The position numbers and the translations under genes were made by a program. DNA of 64,000 nucleotides, taken from Maea johnstoni. Its lineage: Eukaryota; Annelida; Polychaeta; Spionida; Magelonidae. Below the pieces are notes generated by a model. The model saw only the letters and a program-made list of their open reading frames with translations. It did no database searches and was not told where the DNA came from. This document shows positions 49,855 to 60,200 of the stretch, in pieces; position 1 is the first letter of the stretch; each line of letters begins with the position of its first letter. The stretch covers positions 8,861,422-8,925,421 of the forward strand of contig OZ012695.1 of assembly GCA_963942565.1 (NCBI GenBank), read 5' to 3'.

Positions 49855-51295
49855 TAACAATAACTTATAATGGTTCTTGGGTTCTCAATATGAAGGAGTC
49901 TGTTTAAGACCATTAGCACTAAAACCATGCTCTATTAATCTAGTAGTGATGAGATCACAGTGCTAGGCTGGGAAACGCTAGTCAGCGTAGGAGGAACATG
50001 CAACTAGTCATGGTGTATAAAATTACCAATGGAGTGGTTGCTGTACCCACATCGCCCTACCTAAAACAGTTAGCGATAACAATATCTTCTGTGTCATCCC
50101 GCTGGCTACCTTGTCCCCAGCTCAACTAGTGGCTACCACAAGTTCTCCTTCTTTCTTAGAAACATCAGGGAGTGGAATGCTCAACCCCCGGACATCCCTA
50201 AATCTCAGACACCTGAGGCATTCAAAGCTGGCCTCAAGTCTCTATCTACAATCTAAATAAAGGTCAGGTTTTTAACCAACCAACAAATTAACTCACTGTC
50301 GTTCATATTCTCCTACTTTTTCTTACTATAGTCTGTCTGACTCAAGTTTGGCAATCACTTTTGCCACTTTTTTGTGACAAAACGTTTGAGTTTTCCATCC
50401 AAACCTGGCAAACATGTTAAGAGCACTACTACGTATATGTGTAAACATATTTTTTGTCTCAACTCAGCAAAATGTTGATTTTGCTCATTAGGTCCCATTA
50501 TAAAATGTGTCCATTGCCAACAATACAATCTCGCGTGTTTATATTGTTCGCAACAGACAAACACGAGAGATCGTAGTGTCGGCAATGTGCACATTTTACA
50601 ATAGGAACTAATGAGCAAAATCACCATTTTGCGGAGCTGAAACAAAAAATATGTTTGTACATACACGTAGTACTGCTCCAAAGAGGTTTGCCAAGTTTGG
50701 ATGGCAAACTCGAACGTTTTGTCACAAAAAAAGTGGGAATAGTAATTGCCAAACTCGAGTCAAACAGACTATAACAGGCATTCATCTTTACCTGAGTCTT
50801 CTATGTAGTTTGGTGTTATACCAGAAGAAGAAGAAGAAGACAGGAATAGTCTGTCATATCCAAGTTCACCTGTATATATATATATATATATGTATATATT
50901 AGGACTGTCATTGACATCCATTTTTTTTCGATTCGATAATTGACATATTATTTTTCGATTCCTATTATTTCGATTCGATTTTGAAGAACTGCACTTATAG
51001 AAAATTTTCACATGTTCCACACTTTTTTTTTGTGGCTAGGATCCTAAGATTCTCTCAATGCAAACACAATGAAGGTTTTCTCAACACTTTTTGATTGAAT
51101 ACTTTAGTTTCTCTTCAAAATTCTTGTTAGCGTTGGCTAAAAATGGCAAATAATGGCGTAAAAGGCTCAAAAAATGTGTTTCGATTAATTGACATAATAA
51201 TTGACATAATATTTTTTTCGATTAATTGGAAAAATTATTTCGATCGATCGATACTTGTCATATCAATGACGGTCCTAGTATATATATATACATAC

Positions 51296-51367
<72 letters not shown>

Positions 51368-54172
51368 TAACATTCATTCAAAAGTCTATAAGTTTTGGAT
51401 AAATACTCGTCGTCTGCCTTGTTGAACTAGTTTCACCAGTAGGTCACTCGGCAAACTCTGTGGCTGTTAGTGGGTATTCTTCGGGGTAGCGGTAACAAAT
51501 CAATTAGTACATAGCTGTTGCTATGTACTAATCAATTAGTCCATAGCTGTTGCTAATTAGTGAGGACAACAGCCTGTTGCTAAGGAGTGAAAAAAACATG
51601 ACATATAATCCATGACCCTTGACCAAACAGAATCAACAATCTTCACATGAGGTATAATAACAGCACGTAAACCATGCTCTATTAATCTAGTGCCACTAAG
51701 TGGTTAGATCAAGACAGGAATAGCATGCAATGTGTTAGACTAGAATGCCATGGGGGGGGGGGGGGGGGGGGGGGGAGGTAATTAAATATCGAGCATTCAT
51801 GGATTTAGATATGGAATTTCAATTATCGTCCCTTTTTCTGCAACATTTAGGCTACACCCTGACTAGGCAGTTGAAGGTGATGGAAGAAAGCTAGCGGTAA
51901 TTGATGGAGGAAACCAGGAAACCTGAACCTAATAAAAGTCTACGATACCCAAACCCAATAAGGCCCGCAGATAGCAATGTCTCCCCTACTGGGAGAATGA
52001 AACGATAGGATTCTGGAGGAATGACATTCTGTAAATAAACCCCTGAACTGTTTTGTATGCTATCTGGTGTGAAATATAGAAGCATAGATAATACATACTA
52101 TCATTAACCGAAGATTTGAGAAGATTTTATTGAGCATTTTTTGAGAAATCTTACAGACAAGCTAGACAGGACTAGCATAAGGATTATGATCTAAAATGTC
52201 CCAAAATTGTTTTGATAATTTGCATAGACTACTTGTCTATCATGACTTCTCTACAGCCAAGGAAGCAGCACTACCTGCTGTAGGTACTAGCTACAAGCTT
52301 CACAGCTCCTGGCTCTTTTTCACTTGCTACAGGCCATACGTGAAGCTGACCCAGACACTACCTTGCAAGCATTAAGCTACCCTAGATTTATAGGCTGTCA
52401 TATCTTTTTATCTCTCTTCAAGTGTTTTCTGTTATGGGACACCAAGTGGTCAAGGTGGCCCGAGTGGTGGCAAGATTAGATCACATTTATCCCACCAGGG
52501 AAATACAAGACTCAGTTTGGGTCATAGAAATCCTCAAGAGATAGGAGGTCCACACTGCTGAATCAATGACCTACTGTGTCATCAGAATGCACTACAGAGC
52601 AATCCATGTAATCGCCATAAAAAAGGAACACTGAAACTTTAAAAAGATCTCATTGAACTATTTTTGAGACATGCTAGTCTGGTCCAGAATAGGAATTTGG
52701 ACCCATAACCTCCCATTATGACCATAAAATAAATCGAAGTCCAGGATACCCAAACCCAATAAGGGTTCACAATACCCAAACCCGACACCTGTCCAGGATC
52801 GCCACCCCTATTTGGATCCAGCATACCTAAACTCAATATACGGGACCAGGATATCAAAATCCAATATGGGGCCATGATAACCAGACGAGACCATGGCTAA
52901 ACCCTACATAAACATAACATGACATTATTAACTACTAATCTCTATTTATTCTATTCATTAGCTTAGCTTACAAAAGGGGTTAAACTAAGGCAGTGTACAA
53001 AACACATTAACAAAGTAAAACATTTAAGCCATTCTGAGCGCAAAATCTAATTAGCAGAAGAAAACATCTGGTGAAAACATGGCGTTAAGTAAAATCAAAC
53101 TCTTACCAACTCATTCTCAAAATCAGAGATTTCCTGAAAAAGGTCAGCTATTTGTTAAGATAGGCCCAGAACAAATAATATGAATAAAGTTACAATTCAA
53201 AGGTTGTTCTGCCTTGCTAGATATCCATACACTGTGATAAGGATATATATTGCCTACCATGGATGCAGGCAAATCTTGCTCCTTAACTCCTCCATGTTTG
53301 TAGCACCTATAACTGCTTTTGGTGTTCAAAAGTCAGTTAATTTACAAGAATAATCATAGGAACCCTATGTATTGACATCAAAACACAGTTTGCTTCTTCA
53401 CGTCATTTTACGTACCTATTGTCTTGTATGAATGAAGCTCATGATAGATTTCCTTCGACTCCACAAATAAAGAAAATCTATTAACAAAATACAACTGGGA
53501 GTGAGTTTGCCTGAAATCTGGTGTTGGTGATTAGAGAGGGAGTCTGGTTTCCTTACCTGTCCTAACCAGTCCTCTTCCTCATCCTCGCTGGGGGCCTCCA
53601 CCTCCTTCACCGCCAGGCCATACTTCTGGTGGACGTCACCCTGCCAGCCACCCTGCACAGAGAAAAAACACATAATTACAGATGGCAGGCTTCCATCAAA
53701 AATTCTAGGATGATCTTAAAATGTCACTTTTGTTATATCCAGCAAGGCTTCTAAGACACATACTACCATAGCCCCACTCAATTTTCAGTCGCCTTGAGCT
53801 ATATAGCTAATGGTTAAATGTCACCAGGGTTTGACCAAGGAATGATAAATAATTTCAATTTCATAATCCTAGTACTGGGTTTTCTGGATGGGACCTTATG
53901 ATTATAAATTCTATATTGTATTTGTAGCAACGCATGACACCTTTTTCACTTAAGGCCTTATTAATCACAGTGTGTTGTTGAATTACATTACACCTTATTT
54001 TATCTTAGGCCATATTAAATACTTTTTGTTGTTGATGTTAATTTGCAGTTAATCTTTTGCAATAAATGGCACCTTATCCACTCCATTAGGCTTCACTACA
54101 ATCTTACTTACAGTTTGTTGTTGGTTTCTGGTGTTCATGTCCTGCATGGCTATCTGCTCCCCGCGCTGCTGC

Positions 54173-54208
<36 letters not shown>

Positions 54209-57200
54209 TGCTGCTGGTGCGCTCCCCACTGCTGCGCCTGCTGCTGCTGCTGCTGCTGGAAGAGCTGCATGCGCGGGTCCTCCCACTGCGTCTTCTGAGA
54301 CGAGTGGTGGATGAAGAAGCTGAAAACAAAAGCAACGCGTGTAGTCACTTAATTGGTACCTCAGCGGGGCTACTTAATTTATGGATTTGGTCACCCATGA
54401 TTTATCTCAGTATACCAGCAAAAGACTCAAGCAGCAATCATTAAATGATCTATGATCAAAGTGTATGATTGGTTTGATGCAGGTCTGGTGGGTGCAGGTT
54501 TAAAAGTGTCTTACTTTATCACAGGTTAGTATTTAATATGCACAAAGATATATTGTGTCTATGTGTATGTTTATGCCAGTGACGTGGGTCTATGCGATCC
54601 TTAGTCACTCTTTGATATGCCAGGTGGTTATTACACAATAATTGCTAAATCAGTATCTATGCTTTATATATATACATTTGCGGATTCAGAGAGGGTTTGA
54701 GAGGTCTGACGAACCTACCCCCCCCCCCCCCTTTTCCAGGAAGCCAAATAGCATCTAGAAACCGGTACGTCGTGGGCCCCTTGCAGAAATTTGCGGGAGC
54801 CCCAGGAGTCATTGTAGCCCTGGACTCCCCACTCCAGCTCATTTGGAGCCCTGTTCTATCAATCAGATCAACACTACAGGACCGTGCCACCATTTCCTGA
54901 TTGCCCAACTCTGCCATTCTTAAGATCAACAGATGAATATTAAGCAGCCTACCTGCAGTAAGTGCCCTATATCTGTCTGGAACATCATAAGACTGGCTCC
55001 ATGTAACCTGTTGGCTTCGCTCTGCAACAGCATTCCACTGTACAGGTACTGAGACCGGTCCTTTTCATTACACAGGCTTGAAGAATTTATAGCCTCACAG
55101 TTTACCTTCTAAGATATCCTATGACTTAAAGCACTTTTCTAATGGAAGGAGATCCTAGTCGCCCACATGTCTGTACATCATGGGCATCCTTATCATTGTA
55201 TTACATCTGAGAAGCAGAAAATCTGAATTTTTAGCAGTTGATATGTATGCTGATAGCTACACAGTCAAGATGTTTACTTAATCTTATAAAACTAGATATA
55301 TACATGAATATCCTGATTATCCTTATTATCTTGATGCTTACCTTTGTTTTGGTTTAGCGGAAACCAACACTACACCTCCTTTCTTACCCATGGCTGGTTA
55401 GACTATAGATTGTTTTAATGGCTATTGAACAAGATTTCATGTTGATGACTCAGCCAGAACTCAAGGTTGTCAGCCATAAAAATGATAAATTTCTAGCAAG
55501 GTGATTTGGTAAAACACTCCTTTATCATGAGTCATTTAGATATGAAATATAGGAGAAATGAGGTTTGTAAAAAGAACTAGAATTGTGGACTTTCACAATG
55601 ATATTTGTGATTTCGATGACTCTAACTGTGAAATGGCAGTATTTTGTGATTTTTAAAACCAACTGCAGCATATGTCGGAGTATATTTTGATTATTTCCTG
55701 AATGTGTTTTGTTGTTATCTAGGGCTTGTTGTAAGTTATCATGTATGATTCCATGAAATTATCACAGAGAAATTGACCTTAAACTTTTCCAACAGCATTT
55801 CAAACATCCTATAGTGCTGGATTGTAAGTCTCTCTTATAAATATGTCATGATAAGTACGACTGATTATCAAGTTGATTTATCTACCATGTCTCTTATCCA
55901 CAAAACACATTGGGTCCACAAAAAGCAGGGCTTGACAGTATTTTTTAAGGCTTAGATTTACTTGGCCTCCAAGCAAGTGAACAAAATATAGGGAATTACC
56001 GAATTAGGAATTTGATTGTCGACACTTTTTCTGCTATGTTGCGGCTAAGCATTGCCTATCTAGTTGTAAGTGGTGGAGGAAATAGGAGTAGCTTGCGAAA
56101 ACCACTGCCTAACCCTTAGTCACTGGCAACTTTCTCACTTGCCCCGGCCAGGATTCTAACCCATGCAGTGATGAGAGTCAGCTCTAACTTTCAGTGGCAA
56201 CGCCTTAGACCACACAGCCATCAGGGCAGCCCCAACAAAACATGAGTTCAAAGTCTCTAGAGATCACTTGTGAACATGACTCATTATTAGTTTGATGTTT
56301 AAGGTGGCCTTATTCAAGGACTTTACATAGTTATCATCAGCAGGAACGGATACTCTATAGTCAATCCCCTGAGCACTGTAGATACTAGATAGGTCAACTC
56401 ATTGTGAGCCAGGTAATATAATGTTATTGATAACTTCAACAGGGCATGTACATTTTTTTGTCAAAACGAGTACTAATAATCTTAAGTGATTGTGACCCTG
56501 ATATAAAGATAATTAGTAGGCTAACAATCAGCTACACACTTCTTGTCAGAGAGGTAGGTTAGGATTGAAATTCAGTTGATTTTTATTACCCTGCCACATA
56601 CAACATATTCATGCCAATCTAGTGTACAGATACATGTAGTGAATGTTTTGCACAAATTTTGCATGTCTATATATAGTCTGGCTGACCCAAACTTGGATGA
56701 GTGTTTTTTCCTCTTTTTTATTGCAAAAAGTTTGTGTTTGCCATTTAAAACTTCTACACTAGTCGTGCATGTATATGGTACAGGTGATGAAAAATATTTA
56801 TTTTTCAATGATCATCTGGGAAATAGAATCATTTTTGCCACACAGGCTTGGACTTAAGTTAACACAAATGTACTGATCTGACGACCTTGTACTTCAGTAC
56901 GATGTGAGCGATCTTGAGCATAATTTTTACTATGGGCACCTAATGGGTAAAATCTACAGTTCAGGGAGTTGAGGCCGCAAAGTAGCTCAGTTGGTTGGGT
57001 GTCGGACTAGTAATCAGAGGGTCGCTGGTTCGATTCCCGGCCACTCCGGGCACTTTGGTCGTTCTTGGGCAAAACAGTTTATTCCATATTGCTTCAGTCT
57101 ACCCAGCTGCAAAATGGGTACCTAGCATAAATAAGGCAGTGCTTAGAGTGTGTGCGCTATATGCTGCCAGTTGCTCTGGAATATCCCCCGGGGGATTGAA

Positions 57201-60200
57201 ATGGTTTCTGTATGTACAGTGCCTGCTAGGGGAGGAAGGTCGTGTGAGCACTTCGGTGGATACAAGACTATAAACCGAATACCTTTTACCTTTAACACAT
57301 CCGGGTTAGTTGTGACATTGCTGACCTAGGTAGGATAGCATGGGCGATACCAAGATGGGGGTGAGAGGATCACAATTCAGGGTGTGAATGCGACTTTGCA
57401 GCATGTTTAGAAGTTGTCTTTGACAGTTATAGCTTCACTCATATATGTTTAAAATCATATTTCTTTGTTTTGATACGCCAGATGAGCAAATGACACAACA
57501 ATAGTCATTTAGTTGAATCGCCCATCAACCCCTGGCCACCGCGCAGGAAATGTACTGGTCTGACGACCTTGTACTTCAGTACGATGTGAGCGATCTTGAG
57601 CATAATTTTTACTATGGGCACCTAATGGGTAAAATCTACAGTTCAGGGAGTTGAGGCCGCAAGTATGTTAAAAATACATACACAACTAAGCGCTCCTGAA
57701 AAATTTACCAAGTTTGGATATAGCAAACACAAAGTTTCTACAACAAAAAAGAGGAAAACACAGTCATCCAAGCTTCGGTCAGACAGACTATAGGTGGTGT
57801 ATTTGTACAAGACTAAGCATGGGATATATGACATATCATCGTACAGTATTGACTGGAGCAGTCCAGGCTGCTGTCATCTGTTCATGAATGTTTCATATAC
57901 ATTACAGAGAAACCTGTGCATCAGCATCATCAGAGCATGCGCAAAGCAAGACTTTTGGGCTATTGTTTGAGGCTAGCCTATTCAGGTTGACCGGCTGGTT
58001 TCATATCCACTTGTTTTTATTTAAATCTAAGCTGCAACCCCACATGTATCAAGGTTGGCGACGACAGGATTTATATATCCACATATATGTAGTCAAGTGT
58101 TTTGAAATGATGTGAATACATGTGTAAAATGTCTGTGTCAAAGATAGACGAATAATATTCACATTCAGAATCCACCTATGCATGTGTACAGTTAATTGAC
58201 AACTCATTATGTGAGCACAGGCTGGGTAAAGAAAACTACCTATATACCTCCTATTCAACCACAACTGGCCTCCATAATCAACACCCTGGTCCATGTTCAG
58301 ACTCAGACTGTAGGACTTTCTGAACATTCTACAATTTACAGAATTACCCACCATCCGACCACTGCCAGAGCGACTCGTCCTCGAGCGACCTATTTTAGAG
58401 AGGCTCGTTGACGTGCCGACCAGCATTTTTTTTATTTCTTTGTTACATGAATGTATTTGAATGAATTTCAATGTGTCTGTGGCAATTTATAAATAACTTT
58501 TATTATGTCAGTACATAGATTGAATATTGGAAGTTGGAAGTAGTTTGATAATTCATTTCACGGCCGTAGTTCATTTGATAATTCATTTCACGGCCGGCCG
58601 AGATTAAGTCATTTCCTTCTTTAAAGTCATCATTAATTTTCTTCCATAAAGTCAACGTGAGTAGTGAATACTTTCTCCTTTTTTAGTTTACTGATAAATA
58701 TGCAGGGATATGAACATAGAATATGTTATTTCAATAGGAGCCGGTATAGTAGCGGTCGGTAATTTGAGTGGTCGCATTGAAAGTGGTTGGTCGAATTCTG
58801 GTCGGATGATCCGTATTCGAATTCACACACTCTGGTTACAGCTCATATTTTTAGGAAAATATCCAGAACATTTAAAAAACAACTAGAACTCCTACATCAA
58901 GTTGCTAACTATTGTATCATATAATTCCTTAAATAAATATCCCACTTTTGTGCAGCTATTTCCAAGAAAGCTGCTTTTATACTTGAAATCTTCTTCAACG
59001 AGTGGAAATCTGTAAAGCTGTCACTCCTTGTGTTGACAGTGTCAACTTGACACCTCCGCCAATACACATAACAACCAGAATGTCTGGGCCTGCCAGAGGC
59101 AGCATTCCCGAGGGGGTCGACTAGACAGGAAGCACAGCTGTATCACAGTGTGCCATCGTCCTGGAGACTACACAAGTGGAGTTTCCAGGACGGTTGGCAG
59201 TGTGGCCATATCCTGTAATTGGGTATGAGGTAGATTGCAACTTTTTGATCCCAGCACTAACACTGTGTATGTAGGCTACATATATGACATGCATTTGGTG
59301 GGCAAGATTGTAAAATAAAGAATTTTCAGTGTGATCCTGGGGTTTTCTACATGTAATGATATGTGGTACTGTAGTCTGTCTGACTCGAGTTTGGCAATCA
59401 CATTTGCCACTTTTTTGTGACAAAACTTTCGAGTTTTCCATCAAAACTTGGCAAACATGTTAAGAGCACTACTACGTGTATGTATAAACATATTTTTTGT
59501 CTCAACTCCGCAAAATGTTGATTTTGTTCATTAGGCCCCATTGTAAAATGTGTCAATTGGCAACAATACGATCTCGCGTGTTTGTACTGTTTGCAACAGA
59601 CAAACACGCGAGATCGTAGTGTCGGCAAGGTGCACATTTTACATAGAAACTAATGAGCAAAATCAACATTTTGCGGAACTGAGACAAATAGTATGTTTGT
59701 ACATACACGTAGTAGTGCTCCAAAAAGGTTTGCCACGTTTGGATGGCAAACTCGAACGTATTGTCACAAAAAAGTGGCAAAAGTGATTGCCAAACTCGAG
59801 TCAGACAGACTATAGTAAGGACCTCACACTGTCAGACTGCATATATACATATATTAATGCATACCTCTCTGGTTGCACAGTGATATATGGCAGCGCTCAC
59901 ATTTAAGCTGAATGAATGTCGTGAGGTTATCTACATGATGCCTGGTGTAGCTAAAAGTCAGATGTGTGGGGTAAACATGAAAAATAAAGCAAATGCCAAA
60001 TAAATGATCATGATGATTATAAAGATGTGTTGACCTTGTTATCTATGTTTTACTTCATTGTCAGCCAATCAAACACGAATATTCAAATTAGATCAGCGCA
60101 TAGAAAACCAAGGCGAGATTGCATTCGCCTTTTACTCACTATCTTTGCATGTTAGCGTCATATTTCGCCTCCCATCCCTCGGGGAGGGGCCAGTCCCACC

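Noticed and set aside
54043-54444. Plus-strand Leu-rich frame of 133 codons
   Set aside because: It is the complement of the CAG-rich exon 2; the Leu runs are antisense CTG repeats.
56981-57052. A functional tRNA-Thr gene
   Set aside because: A and B boxes are good but the acceptor stem does not pair and the sequence runs on into a SINE body.
58049-58471. Minus-strand frame of 140 codons beginning MLVGTSTSLSKIGRS, as a possible alternative first exon
   Set aside because: The Ser/Arg-rich start resembles the gene's linkers, but I found no in-phase donor that would join exon 2 and no domain. Transcript data could revive it.
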